From positions 14,205-78,204 of the forward strand of contig DATMNI010000217.1 of assembly GCA_035570275.1 (NCBI GenBank): 64,000 nt of DNA, read 5' to 3'. The notes under the pieces were generated by a model. The model saw only the letters and a program-made list of their open reading frames with translations. It searched no databases and was not told the DNA's origin. This DNA is from DATMNI01 sp035570275 (GTDB lineage: Bacteria; Acidobacteriota; Terriglobia; Bryobacterales; Bryobacteraceae). A program made the position numbers and the translations under genes. Below are positions 51,381 to 60,335 of the stretch, in pieces (within the stretch, counting starts at the first letter, position 1; each line of letters begins with the position of its first letter).

Positions 51381-51791
51381 TCACGCAATGCAGCCGATGA
51401 CGATTTTGTGCACTTTCAGCAGCAGGTCCACTTCTTGCAGCGGGATATCGAGGGCGGCTGCAATCTGGTCTGAAGGGTCTCCCCGGCGGTGCATTCGCAG
51501 GGCTTGCGAACGTTTGCTCAGATTCAATCCGGGCTTGGGAATCCCTGGTACAGCCATCAGCCGGGGTTGCTGCTGGGCATCCTGAACCTGGGCCGTGAGT
51601 CCCTCAATGGTCTGCCGCATCGACTGCACCTCGGCCTGCACTGCAGCCTCAAACTTGCTGTGGGCCGTCCCATCGCGCTCGCCGGCTGTCCGGCTCAAAG
51701 CGTTGGCGCGGAATACCGCGAAGAAGCTGACTGCGACAGCGGCCAGAACGAGGCCGCTCAGAAACGCAAACGGAAGCATCGGAAAGTTCAT
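51381..51791 (-). CDS. Membrane-anchored coiled-coil protein of the flagellar cluster
   Basis: The 136-aa protein has an N-terminal membrane helix (LPFAFLSGLVLAAVAVSFFAVF), a coiled-coil (KFEAAVQAEVQSMRQTIEGLTAQVQDAQ) and a C-terminal helix-turn-helix-like segment (SKRSQALRMHRRGDPSDQIAAALDIPLQEVDLLLKVHKIV). This layout is like DUF6115-type proteins found after flagellar genes. Its ATG overlaps the stop of the FliN-like gene by four bases, so it is the last gene of the cluster. Role unknown. Confidence 0.7.
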   Translation of the reverse strand: MNFPMLPFAFLSGLVLAAVAVSFFAVFRANALSRTAGERDGTAHSKFEAAVQAEVQSMRQTIEGLTAQVQDAQQQPRLMAVPGIPKPGLNLSKRSQALRMHRRGDPSDQIAAALDIPLQEVDLLLKVHKIVIGCIA

Positions 51792-52660
51792 CTTACAGTC
51801 CTCAAACGGTCCTGCCGGCTGACGATATGCTGAATTCGCACGCCGTAGTTCCCATCCACTACCACCACTTCGCCGCGGGCGATGAGACAATGATTCACCA
51901 GCACCTCGACAGTCTCATTCACGCCGCGATTCAACTCTACGATCGAACCTGTCGTGAGCTTCAGGACATCCTTCATCGGAAGCTGGGTCTTTCCGAAAGA
52001 GATACTTACCGGCAGCTCGACATCCATCAACAGTTCCATCGTTGGGGAAATGCCCGGCTGACGCTCCGCGTTGGCGGCTTCCGGCTCGTTAACCGGGTGG
52101 TTATCGCGTTTTTCCGCGGTGCTCGTGGACGCGCCTGGCGCCAGAATCGCCAGAAGTTCCGGACTGAGCACGATGGAGAGTGGATCCAGCGTGCTTCCCG
52201 GAAAGGCGATCGTCACCGAGGCCGACTCGTGTGGCTCCGGCCCGGGCGGCTTTTCCGCGCCGGACTCGCAGGTGACCTCGCGGCCGACAAACGAACCGAT
52301 CGAACGAGCCATTACCGACAAGGACTGGCCCAGGATCTCAATCCACGTGCTCTTGGCTTCGGCAGTCTCGACGGTTTCCAGGCCCGCGGCCTTGAGCGTA
52401 ATCGTGCCGGCCTGCTCCCACGTGGTCAGTGGCGCGGCCACCCACACCGCAACCCCGGGGCCAGCCGAAAAGGGCTGCTCCCACCAGAGCGAATCCTGAT
52501 GCGAATCGGGCGTCGAACCCGCCTGCCACCGGACCTCGGGTTTCTGGTCGGTCATCGACTCCAGTACCTGCCCCAGGCTTGACGCCCATTGATCCAGCAA
52601 CTGGTTTGCATTGGGCACGGTTGCGATCGTCCATTGCTGGTTCTGCTCTGCCTGGCTCAT
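51788..52660 (-). CDS. Long FliN/FliY-like flagellar motor switch protein
   Basis: From ATG 52660 the protein has 290 aa. The first 200 residues resemble a FliM/FliY-like middle region with low similarity (ITLKAAGLETVETAEAKSTWIEILGQSLSVMARSIG). Residues 213-285 form a SpoA domain (LLMDVELPVSISFGKTQLPMKDVLKLTTGSIVELNRG, VNHCLIARGEVVVVDGNYGVRIQHI). It probably joins the C-ring at the flagellar base. A typical short FliN is encoded at 60080-60328, so the window has two SpoA proteins. The ATG overlaps the sigma-factor stop by four bases. Confidence 0.78.
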   Translation of the reverse strand: MSQAEQNQQWTIATVPNANQLLDQWASSLGQVLESMTDQKPEVRWQAGSTPDSHQDSLWWEQPFSAGPGVAVWVAAPLTTWEQAGTITLKAAGLETVETAEAKSTWIEILGQSLSVMARSIGSFVGREVTCESGAEKPPGPEPHESASVTIAFPGSTLDPLSIVLSPELLAILAPGASTSTAEKRDNHPVNEPEAANAERQPGISPTMELLMDVELPVSISFGKTQLPMKDVLKLTTGSIVELNRGVNETVEVLVNHCLIARGEVVVVDGNYGVRIQHIVSRQDRLRTVR

Positions 52661-53412
52661 GCCGTTACCATCCCTCTCGCCGCCGGCCACTGTTCGGCCA
52701 TTTGGCTGCGCAACCGAAGAATCGCTTGCGACTTCAATTGCGAAATGCGCGATTCGTGCAGGTTCACCACTTGTGCGATCTCCCGCAAGGTCAACTCCTC
52801 GTGATAGTAGAGGCTCAGAACCGTGCGCTCAATCTCCGGAATCCCATCGATGCTCTTGGCCACCAGACGTTCCAGTTCCGAGCGTTCAAAGATCGCCGAT
52901 GGAAGATCGTTGCTGTCATCCGGGATGTAATTCAGCAGGTCCGTTCCCTGATCGCCCGAAACGTATTCCAGACTGGCGATGTTCAGTCCGCGAATCTCCA
53001 CCAGCCATTTGTGGTACTCGTCGGTTTCGACCCCCAGTTCCGCGGCGATTTCGGCTTCCGTTGGCGCACGCTGCAGGCGCTGTTCCGCCGACGCCACAGC
53101 GGCTTCAATCTGCTTGGACTTCTTGCGCTTCTGGCGCGGCGCCCAGTCCAGGCCGCGCAGGCTATCCAGAATCGCCCCGCGGATCTTGTACTCCGCGTAC
53201 GTTTTTAATTTGACGTTTTCGGAGGGATCGAAATTGTCGATGGCCGAGATCAGGCCGATCACACCGGTCGAGATCAGATCGTCCAGGACGATGCTCTCCG
53301 GCAACCGCTGCTGGATCCGGCGGGCAATCAACCGCACCTGTGGCAGGTGCTCCAGAATGAGGCGCTCCCGCTCTTCGTCGCTAATCACTTCGAGTACCGC
53401 ATAGCCGTGCAT
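52657..53412 (-). CDS. fliA: FliA-type (sigma-28) RNA polymerase sigma factor
   Basis: The 251-aa protein shows sigma region 2 (HLPQVRLIARRIQQRLPESIVLDDLISTGVIGLISAIDNFDP, KLKTYAEYKIRGAILDSLRGLDW), region 3 (APTEAEIAAELGVETDEYHKWL) and region 4 (IPEIERTVLSLYYHEELTLREIAQVVNLHESRISQLKSQAI). These match FliA/WhiG factors, which transcribe late flagellar and chemotaxis genes. It follows flhF by 26 bases; in many bacteria flhG sits between them and is missing here. Confidence 0.93.
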   Translation of the reverse strand: MHGYAVLEVISDEERERLILEHLPQVRLIARRIQQRLPESIVLDDLISTGVIGLISAIDNFDPSENVKLKTYAEYKIRGAILDSLRGLDWAPRQKRKKSKQIEAAVASAEQRLQRAPTEAEIAAELGVETDEYHKWLVEIRGLNIASLEYVSGDQGTDLLNYIPDDSNDLPSAIFERSELERLVAKSIDGIPEIERTVLSLYYHEELTLREIAQVVNLHESRISQLKSQAILRLRSQMAEQWPAARGMVTA

Positions 53413-53438
53413 ACAATTTCACCGTTGGGTCGCCCTTG

Positions 53439-54602
53439 TCATGCCGCCGCTGCCGCGCGGTTCCGGCCGGTTAGAATCAGTTCCACCAGCCGGGTTTGGC
53501 TGGCAGCCTCCAGATCCTCCGGAATTCGCTGGCCCGTCGTGAAAAAGGACAGCGGCTTGCGCGTGCGCGCCGCTTCGCTGAAGATGGCGCCAAACGAACC
53601 GGTTTCGTCGAGCTTGGTAAAAAGAAGGTGCTGCGGCCGCAGAATCTCAAAGGCATCGATCATGCGCGTTAGATCGGCGGATTTCATCGAAGCCGATAGG
53701 ACCAGATGGGTGTCGATGTCCTTCCGGGTGGAAAGAAAGTGAGCCAGGCTGGATGAGTCTTCCATGTCGCCGAACGCCAACCCGGGAGTATCGATAAAGA
53801 TCAACTCCTTGCCCCGGTTTTCCTCGATCGCTTGCGCCAGCGCCGCCGTGGTTTCCAGCACCTGGAACCCGACCCCGAGAATGGCGGCGTAAGAGCGCAA
53901 TTGCTCGGCTGCGGCCACCCGGTGGGTGTCCATCGAGATCAGCACTACCGGCTTGCGTGCGGCCAGCCCGTAATTGACCGCGAGTTTGACCAGGGTAGTG
54001 GTCTTGCCGCAGCCTGGAGGGCCCACCAGCGCCACAATCTTCGGCTGCGCCGGCCCGGCGCCCAACGTGGGCTCCACCTGGAAGCGCGATTGTATTTCCT
54101 CCAGCAACGCGCGTTGGAACCGGGCGCCGTCGGCTGGTTGAGCGGAACGCACCGGTGAGGTCCGCGCGCCGTCCGCACGCGACCCGGCCGCTTGCACAAT
54201 TTCCCGAGCCAGGTCGGCCGCCACTTCGTTCGCCGTGAGCATGGCATAGGCATCGGACACATCGGGCGCTACCCCTACCCACTGCGATGGCGCAAAAGCG
54301 GTGCGCGTGAGCGCCCGCCTGATCCCTTCCAGTTCCTTTTTCAGATCCGCCACTTCCGCCGACAGGCGGTCCCCAAACGCCGGCGCGGCGAACGAATTCG
54401 TCGCCATCCTCGGCGCCTCGGACAGCGCCGCCGCTGGTTCACCCGGGTCCAGCGTGCCGAAGACTACCTCGTACTCGCCCAGATGCCGCGATTCGATCGG
54501 CGCCTTGCGGCTGTTCACCAGCATGGCGTCGGGGCCAAGTTCCTGGCTCGCCGCCGCCATCGCATCTTCAACCGAGCGGGAAAAATAGGATTTGATTCTC
54601 AT
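53439..54602 (-). CDS. flhF: Flagellar biosynthesis GTPase FlhF
   Basis: The 387-aa protein starts MRIKSYFSRSVEDAMAAASQELGPDAMLVNSRK, the typical FlhF B domain. A variable region with a coiled segment (ADLKKELEGIRRAL) follows, then the SRP-type GTPase (from about residue 175): P-loop GPPGCGKTTTLVKLA, VLISMDTHRVAAAEQL, IFIDTPGLAFGD and TKLDETGSFGAIF. It helps place and number flagella and works with FliF and, usually, FlhG. FlhG is not seen here. Confidence 0.92.
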   Translation of the reverse strand: MRIKSYFSRSVEDAMAAASQELGPDAMLVNSRKAPIESRHLGEYEVVFGTLDPGEPAAALSEAPRMATNSFAAPAFGDRLSAEVADLKKELEGIRRALTRTAFAPSQWVGVAPDVSDAYAMLTANEVAADLAREIVQAAGSRADGARTSPVRSAQPADGARFQRALLEEIQSRFQVEPTLGAGPAQPKIVALVGPPGCGKTTTLVKLAVNYGLAARKPVVLISMDTHRVAAAEQLRSYAAILGVGFQVLETTAALAQAIEENRGKELIFIDTPGLAFGDMEDSSSLAHFLSTRKDIDTHLVLSASMKSADLTRMIDAFEILRPQHLLFTKLDETGSFGAIFSEAARTRKPLSFFTTGQRIPEDLEAASQTRLVELILTGRNRAAAAA

Positions 54603-54690
54603 CGGAGTTGGCTCCTGGTTCTTATACCCGTGCCGGTAACTGACGGCACGAGTGATCTATCGTCTGCAAGGGTGTTTGACTGTAGGCCTA

Positions 54691-54790
54691 AACGCTCGCT
54701 TACGCGCGCGGCTCCGATCATGCTTACGCGCGCGGCCCGATCAGAGCCGCTGCAGGCCCGCCGATCAGAGCCGCGACCGTTAGGGAGCGG
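54691..54790. repeat. REPIN-like family A elements between flhF and flhA
   Basis: The 210-base gap holds an arm beginning CGCTCGCTTACGC, two copies of GATCAGAGCCGC (54739 and 54763 region) and a right arm ending ACCGTTAGGGAGCGG at 54790. The arms are related to those at 8933-9015. Confidence 0.6.
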
Positions 54791-54812
54791 TCTTCGCGCT
54801 TTAGGCCCGCGC

Positions 54813-56897
54813 CTATTGAATGTTTCCCAGGGACTGAACCCGCAACCCCGGCGGAACTTCGTTGTGCGCCACGAACACCAGGTTGGGCAGCGACGGTTCC
54901 ACAATCTGCCGCAGGAAGTAGCGAGCGCCCGACGATGTGATCGCCACTACCGCCGTCTCGGGTGAAGTAATCCGGCTTGAAATCTTGTTCAAAATGTCGC
55001 GGATGCTCTGCGGCGCCAGCGCCAGGTGGCTGTTCTGCTCGCCGTGTTGCACCGCCGCTTCAACCATCTGCTCGATGGAGGGATCGATGAACCATGCAGG
55101 CAGTTCGCCGGATCGGTTCAGGTAGGGCTTCACCACCGCGCGGCGCATGGTCTGGCGCAAATACTCGGTCAATAGCACGGGGTTGCGCGTGGTGGCTCCG
55201 GCTTCTCCCAAGGCCTCCAGAATCGACACCGCATCGCGAATGGATACGCGCTCCCGCAGCAGGTTCTGGAGCACGCGCTGCACCGTGGCCAGCGGCAGCA
55301 GCTTCGGCACCACATCCTCCACCACCTTGGGATTTTCCACGCCCACGCGGTCCATCAGACGCTTGGTGTCCTGCCGGGAGAACAATTCGTGGGCGTGCCG
55401 GCGAATCAGTTCGGAAAGATGAGTGCCTAGAACGCTGACGCTGTCCACCACCGTGTATCCCGAATTGCGCGCCTTTTCGGCCCGTGCGGCGGGTATCCAC
55501 AAAGCGGCCATGCCAAATGCCGGCTCACGGGTGGCCTGGCCTTCCACCGCCACACTGCCCACTCCGCTGGGAATCGCCAGTTCGCAACCCTGCGGCAATT
55601 CATAACGTGAGATCTCCACCCCTTTGAGCGAGACCAGATATTCACGGCTGCGTAAGGATAAATTGTCGGTCACGCGCACCGGCGGCAGAATGTAGCCCAG
55701 GTCGATGGCCAATTGGCGGCGGATCGCCGAAATGCGGCGCAGCAACGGCGAATCCTGGCCGCCTTCCACCAGACCCACCAGACCGAGACCCACTTCAATG
55801 GCCAGCGGCTCCACCTTTAACAACGATTCCACGTTCTCCTTGGCCGCCGCCGGTTTGCTCTCGGTCTGAACGGTCGCCTCGTTTACGGCTTCCTTCTTGC
55901 GCATCTTCCAACCCGCCGCCAAAGCGCCGCCCCCCAGAAGCAGAAACGGCAGTTTCGGCATCCCCGGTATCACCGCCAGCGCTACCAGTACGCCCCCGGC
56001 CAGCAGCAGCGGCTGCGAATTGCTCAGAATCTGTTTGTGGAACTCGGCGCCCAGCCGCGCATCGGAACTGGCCCGCGTCACAATCAAGCCGCCGGCAATC
56101 GAAATCATCAGGGCCGGGATGACCGTCACCAGGCCGTCGCCGATGGTCAGCACGGTGTACGTCTCCAGCGCGCGGCGGAAGTCCATTCCATGCTGCGTCA
56201 CGCCGATCAGGAAGCCGGCGATAATGTTGATGCTCGTGATCAGAATACTGGCGATGGCGTCGCGCTGCGTGAATCGCGAAGCGCCGTCCATGGCGCCGTA
56301 GAATTCGGCTTCCGTGGTCAACGCCTTGCGCCGCCGTTTGGCCTCGGTTTCGTCGATCAGACCCCCGTTCAGGTCGGAATCGATCGACATCTGCTTTCCC
56401 GGCAGAGCGTCCAGGGTGAAGCGCGCGGTGACTTCCGAAATGCGCACCGCGCCGTGGTTGATCACGACGTATTGAATCGCCACCAGCACCAGGAAAATCA
56501 CCGCGCCGATGACATAGTTTCCGCCCACCACGAAGCTGCCGAACGCGCCGATGACATCCCCGGCCGCCGAGGTCCCCGTATTCCCGTTCAACAGGATCAG
56601 CCGGGACGAGGAAACATTCAGCGCCAGCCGGAACAGCGTCAACAGCAGCAGCGTGGTGGGAAAGGAGGTGAACTCCACCGGGCGGACCAGGTACAGCGCC
56701 ACCATCAGCACGGTGACGGAGACCAGAATATCGGTCACGATCAGCAGGTCCAGAATAAAAATGGGCAGGGGCGTGATCAGCGCGATCACGATGGCCAGAA
56801 CCGCCAGGGGGACCGCCAGGTCGCCCAACAGCTTCATCGGAACCCACTGCAGCCACGTTGGTAGCCCAGGTGCCGGTAGTGCTTTCGTTGCCATCAT
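54813..56897 (-). CDS. flhA: Flagellar export protein FlhA
   Basis: The 694-aa protein has about eight N-terminal membrane helices and the FHIPEP signature region (AVRISEVTARFTLDALPGKQMSIDSDLNGGL, residues 150-180). The large cytoplasmic domain (about 345-694) contains IEVGLGLVGLVE, SLRSREYLVSLKGVEIS and the export-gate segments. It is the major export-gate component of the flagellar type III secretion system at the inner membrane. It starts MMATKALPAPG, 12 bases after the flhB stop. Confidence 0.95.
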   Translation of the reverse strand: MMATKALPAPGLPTWLQWVPMKLLGDLAVPLAVLAIVIALITPLPIFILDLLIVTDILVSVTVLMVALYLVRPVEFTSFPTTLLLLTLFRLALNVSSSRLILLNGNTGTSAAGDVIGAFGSFVVGGNYVIGAVIFLVLVAIQYVVINHGAVRISEVTARFTLDALPGKQMSIDSDLNGGLIDETEAKRRRKALTTEAEFYGAMDGASRFTQRDAIASILITSINIIAGFLIGVTQHGMDFRRALETYTVLTIGDGLVTVIPALMISIAGGLIVTRASSDARLGAEFHKQILSNSQPLLLAGGVLVALAVIPGMPKLPFLLLGGGALAAGWKMRKKEAVNEATVQTESKPAAAKENVESLLKVEPLAIEVGLGLVGLVEGGQDSPLLRRISAIRRQLAIDLGYILPPVRVTDNLSLRSREYLVSLKGVEISRYELPQGCELAIPSGVGSVAVEGQATREPAFGMAALWIPAARAEKARNSGYTVVDSVSVLGTHLSELIRRHAHELFSRQDTKRLMDRVGVENPKVVEDVVPKLLPLATVQRVLQNLLRERVSIRDAVSILEALGEAGATTRNPVLLTEYLRQTMRRAVVKPYLNRSGELPAWFIDPSIEQMVEAAVQHGEQNSHLALAPQSIRDILNKISSRITSPETAVVAITSSGARYFLRQIVEPSLPNLVFVAHNEVPPGLRVQSLGNIQ

Positions 56898-56909
56898 ACG
56901 TTTAAACCC

Positions 56910-57971
56910 CTACCCCGGCAGCTTGCCGTTCATCAGCTTGAAAATGTAGGCCAGAATCTCGGCCACCGCGCGGTAGAGATGTGCCGGAATCTCCTGGCCC
57001 ACTTCCACCGACTTGTACAGCGCCTGGGCCAGCGCCACATTCTCGATGATCGGAACCTGGTGCTCCATCGCTTTCTGGCGTATGCGTAGCGCCAGGAAGT
57101 TCTTGCCTTTGGCTACTACCAGGGGCGCGGCCATGCTGTCCATGTGGTATCGGATGGCCACGGCGTAATGGGTCGGGTTGACAATCACCGCCGTCGCCGT
57201 GGGGACGTCTTTCATCATCTGGCGCCGCGCCCGGTCGCGTTGCAGACGGCGAATGCGGGCTTTCATTTGCGGATTGCCTTCCACTTCCTTCATTTCGTCG
57301 CGGATTTCCTGCTTGCTCATTTTTAGATCTTTGTTGTGGCGCCGCATCTGGCGGAAGAGATCCACCACGCCAAAGACCAGGAAAACGCCGGCCGCCTTCC
57401 AGCACAATTCCATCAGGGTGTTGCCGACGAAGCCGAAACCGCTCTCCACGCTCTGCATCGGGAGCGACAGGAACGCGTCCAGTTTGTCGCGCGCCATGCT
57501 GTATACCGCCCAGAGAAAAACCGGCAACATAACCACGGCTTGGCCGAGCGATGGCAGGTTCTGCTTCGGAAGTTCCTTCAGTTTGGAAATCGGGTTGAGC
57601 CGTTTGAAGTCCGGCGCCAGTTTCTTCAAACTCAGCCCGAACCGGGTGGTGATCAAGCGGATTCCCAGGGTGGCCAGCGCCACCGTCAATCCGGCCAGCA
57701 CCAGGGGAAAAACGTGCAGCGTGGTGAGTTGCCAGGCCAGGTGAATCAAATCCTCGGGCCGAAGATCGCGTTTGAATGCCGAAGCCAGCACTGCCCTGGT
57801 GCTGACGCGGAGTGTCTGAAACCACGCCGCGCCCCCGCTGCCCAACAGGCCCAGAAAAATCATGAACTGCAAAGCCGAGACAAATTCCTTGGCTGATGGA
57901 AACTGTCCTTCCTTGCGCGCTTTCTCCAGCTTGCGCTGGGTAGGTTGCTCGGTCTTGCCGCTGTCCGCCAT
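56910..57971 (-). CDS. flhB: Flagellar export switch protein FlhB
   Basis: The 353-aa protein starts MADSGKTEQPTQRKLEKARKEGQFPSAKEF and has four membrane helices in the first 215 residues. The cytoplasmic tail contains the autocleavage motif NPTHYAVAIRY, where the Asn-Pro bond is cut to switch export from rod/hook to filament. It forms the export gate with FliPQR and FlhA. It lies six bases after fliR. Confidence 0.95.
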   Translation of the reverse strand: MADSGKTEQPTQRKLEKARKEGQFPSAKEFVSALQFMIFLGLLGSGGAAWFQTLRVSTRAVLASAFKRDLRPEDLIHLAWQLTTLHVFPLVLAGLTVALATLGIRLITTRFGLSLKKLAPDFKRLNPISKLKELPKQNLPSLGQAVVMLPVFLWAVYSMARDKLDAFLSLPMQSVESGFGFVGNTLMELCWKAAGVFLVFGVVDLFRQMRRHNKDLKMSKQEIRDEMKEVEGNPQMKARIRRLQRDRARRQMMKDVPTATAVIVNPTHYAVAIRYHMDSMAAPLVVAKGKNFLALRIRQKAMEHQVPIIENVALAQALYKSVEVGQEIPAHLYRAVAEILAYIFKLMNGKLPG

Positions 57972-57977
57972 AACGCC

Positions 57978-58751
57978 TCATATCCCCAACATCCGGTGAG
58001 CCGTCGTCCAGGCTTGACCGCTAAGTTCCCGCATGATGCGCGGAAACAGCGCCGCCATCCAGCTCAGCATCAGCAGCGCCGTCAGCATCTTGGCCGGAAA
58101 GGCCAGGGAAAGCAGTTGCAGTTGGGAATTGAGTCTTCCCATCAGCGCCAGAGCGACATCCACCATGACCAGCAGGGCAACCACCGGCAGCGCCAGACGC
58201 ACCCCGGTCGAAAACAGCACGGCCCCCAGGCGGATCAAAGCTTCAGCCGCGGATGGACCAAAAACATAGGTCCCCACCGGCACTTTCTCCAGGCTGAGCG
58301 CGAACAGCCGCAACATCTCACGGTCGAGGCCCAGGGCAAAGAACAGCATTCCCGCCATCAATTGCGCGATCACCAGAAGGATGCCGGAATCGGCCTCGGT
58401 ATTCGGGTCGATCGTGGATGCGTAGGCATATCCGGCCTGCAGGCCCAATATCTGCGCCGCCAGATTGAAGGCTTCCAGCACGATCGCAATCGAGACGCCG
58501 ATGGCAATCCCGAGAGCCGCCTCCGACAAGGCCCAACCGGCCAGCACACCCATCGTGACTAACGAAGGCTCAACCGCCGGCCAACGGCCGTAGAGCGCCA
58601 TCGTGAATCCCAGCGCCAGCGCGGCGCGCACCGGTTCCGGCGCCGCCTTCAGTCCGGGCAGCGGCACAAACACCAGCGCTCCGCCCACCCGCGCCAAAAC
58701 CAAAAGGAAGGCATAGAGCGTCCCTACCGACAGGGTCAGATTAACGGGCAT
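57978..58751 (-). CDS. fliR: Flagellar export protein FliR
   Basis: The 257-aa protein has six to seven membrane helices (YAFLLVLARVGGALVFVPL, LGIAIGVSIAIVLEAFNLAAQILGLQAGYAYASTIDP, GVRLALPVVALLVMVDVALALMGRL). It matches FliR in length and in the AQILGLQAGYA segment. It is a core part of the export gate with FliP and FliQ. It overlaps fliQ by 11 bases. Confidence 0.93.
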   Translation of the reverse strand: MPVNLTLSVGTLYAFLLVLARVGGALVFVPLPGLKAAPEPVRAALALGFTMALYGRWPAVEPSLVTMGVLAGWALSEAALGIAIGVSIAIVLEAFNLAAQILGLQAGYAYASTIDPNTEADSGILLVIAQLMAGMLFFALGLDREMLRLFALSLEKVPVGTYVFGPSAAEALIRLGAVLFSTGVRLALPVVALLVMVDVALALMGRLNSQLQLLSLAFPAKMLTALLMLSWMAALFPRIMRELSGQAWTTAHRMLGI

Positions 58752-59010
58752 ACCGGCTCAGGTCTCCCAGCAGCCCCACGGTGTAAGACATCATGCGTTG
58801 CAGCATCCACGGCAACAGGAAGAGGAGCCCGGCCAGAAACACCACCAGGCGGGGGATGGTGCTGAAGGCGTTGTCCTGCATCGAGGTCGCGATCTGCACC
58901 AGGCTGATCACGATGCCGGCTATAAACCCGATCGCGAGCAACGGCGCGGCCAGCCAGAACGCCGCCAGGAACGTCTGCCGGATGATTTGAACTACGGTGT
59001 CGGGAGTCAT
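58741..59010 (-). CDS. fliQ: Flagellar export protein FliQ
   Basis: The 89-aa protein has two membrane helices and the typical sequence TVVQIIRQTFLAAFWLAAPLLAIGFIAGIVISLVQIATSMQDNAFSTIPR. Together with FliP and FliR it forms the export channel. Its ATG shares one base with the fliP stop (TGATG). Confidence 0.95.
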   Translation of the reverse strand: MTPDTVVQIIRQTFLAAFWLAAPLLAIGFIAGIVISLVQIATSMQDNAFSTIPRLVVFLAGLLFLLPWMLQRMMSYTVGLLGDLSRYAR

Positions 59011-59759
59011 CAGTAGAAGCTCTTCATCAACGAGCCCACTACCAGATTCCAGCCATCCACCAGCACAAATAACAGGATCTTGAAGGGAGCTGAAATCATG
59101 ACGGGCGGCAGTTGTACCATGCCGATGGAAAGGGTCACCGACGCGATCACCAGATCGATTACCAGAAACGGCAGGAACAGCACGGCGCCGATCTGGAAGC
59201 CGGTCTTCAGTTCCGAGAGGATGTAGGCGGGCATCAGGATCTTCATATCCAGATCGGCCGGCGTGCGCGGCGGCGGCGCATGCGAGATTTCGACGAACAA
59301 CTTAATGTCCTTTTCCCGCGCGAACTTGATCAGGAAGGCGTGCAGCGGCCTGGACCCAGCGTCCAGGGCTTGCTGCGGCGTCAACTGCCCCGCTTCCATC
59401 GGTTCCCAGCCCTGGTGGTACATATCCGCCGCCACCGGCTGCATAATCACGATGGCTAGAAATAAGGCGAGCCCGAGGAGCACCTGGTTGGACGGAGTGG
59501 ATTGCGTGCCGAGCGCCTGCCGCAGGAAGTGCAGGACGATTGTAATGCGCAGGAACGGCGTAAGCGACATCACCGCCGCCGGCAGCAGGGTCATCAATGT
59601 CAGCATGATGACCACCTGCATCGGGACGCTGAGGCTGGCGCCGTTCTTTCCGGCCGATACGCCTAGAAGGGAGAGAGGATCGTTGCTTGCCGCCATCGCC
59701 GGAACGGCCGCTGCGAGGCAGGTCGAAACCAGGCAAGCCAAAAGGCGCAGAGTCTTCAT
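59010..59759 (-). CDS. fliP: Flagellar export protein FliP
   Basis: The 249-aa protein starts at ATG 59759 with a signal peptide (MKTLRLLACLVSTCLAAAVPAMA), as is usual for FliP. It has VVIMLTLMTLLPAAVMSLTPFLRITIVLHFLRQALGTQSTPSNQVLLGLALFL and a C-terminal FKILLFVLVDGWNLVVGSLMKSFY, typical of the family. It forms the pentameric core of the export gate. Its ATG overlaps the fliO stop by four bases. Confidence 0.95.
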   Translation of the reverse strand: MKTLRLLACLVSTCLAAAVPAMAASNDPLSLLGVSAGKNGASLSVPMQVVIMLTLMTLLPAAVMSLTPFLRITIVLHFLRQALGTQSTPSNQVLLGLALFLAIVIMQPVAADMYHQGWEPMEAGQLTPQQALDAGSRPLHAFLIKFAREKDIKLFVEISHAPPPRTPADLDMKILMPAYILSELKTGFQIGAVLFLPFLVIDLVIASVTLSIGMVQLPPVMISAPFKILLFVLVDGWNLVVGSLMKSFY

Positions 59760-60067
59760 GACCGCGCCTCTTTTCCGGCAGCCGCCAGGCTGGCTGCGAA
59801 TCCTTCGATTTCGCTGCACGGAAGGCTCCGCACCAGCGCGCAGCCGGTAGGAGACAGTGCCAGCAACAGCGCCGTCTCGCCCAGCCGCACCAGGTGCAGC
59901 GTGTGTTGCGGGCCCAGCGAGAGACGCTCCAAGGCTTCCATCCGCCGCCCACCGGGCTTCCTGCCCGGCACAACTCCGGCCAACCCGCGCCGGCGCAGCC
60001 ACCATAACGTCGCGGCCAGCAGCCCCAAAACCGCCGCTACCGCTACAGCCTGTTGGAATACTTCCAT
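59756..60067 (-). CDS. fliO: Flagellar biosynthesis protein FliO
   Basis: The 103-aa protein has one N-terminal membrane helix (VFQQAVAVAAVLGLLAATLWWLRR) and the FliO-like segment MEALERLSLGPQHTLHLVRLGETALLLALSPTGCALVRSL. It helps FliP assemble and is lost in some bacteria. Short, but its position right before fliP supports the call. Confidence 0.85.
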   Translation of the reverse strand: MEVFQQAVAVAAVLGLLAATLWWLRRRGLAGVVPGRKPGGRRMEALERLSLGPQHTLHLVRLGETALLLALSPTGCALVRSLPCSEIEGFAASLAAAGKEARS

Positions 60068-60079
60068 TCGAAACGGTCC

Positions 60080-60328
60080 TTAGAAATCGTCTCGGAAGTC
60101 GGTGATCCGCACTCCTAGCGTGTTTTCGACCACCACAATCTCACCGGAGCCGCATAGCACGCCGCCGATGAAGATATCGATGTTCTCGCCGGCCGATCGG
60201 GAAGTGGTAATTACGTAACCTTCTTCAAGTCGCAGCACTTCCCGCGTCGTCATCATGCACCGGTCGAGCTCGACTTCGATATCGACCGGCACATCACCCA
60301 GCGGTCCAATCTCTTCCTGAGGATTCAT
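60080..60328 (-). CDS. fliN: Flagellar motor switch protein FliN
   Basis: The 82-aa protein is a single SpoA domain (GDVPVDIEVELDRCMMTTREVLRLEEGYVITTSRSAGENIDIFIGGVLCGSGEIVVVENTLGVRITDF). It forms the lower C-ring with FliM. It sits 12 bases upstream of fliO and seven bases after flgE. Compare the longer FliN-like protein at 51788-52660. Confidence 0.9.
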   Translation of the reverse strand: MNPQEEIGPLGDVPVDIEVELDRCMMTTREVLRLEEGYVITTSRSAGENIDIFIGGVLCGSGEIVVVENTLGVRITDFRDDF

Positions 60329-60335
60329 CGGCTGT

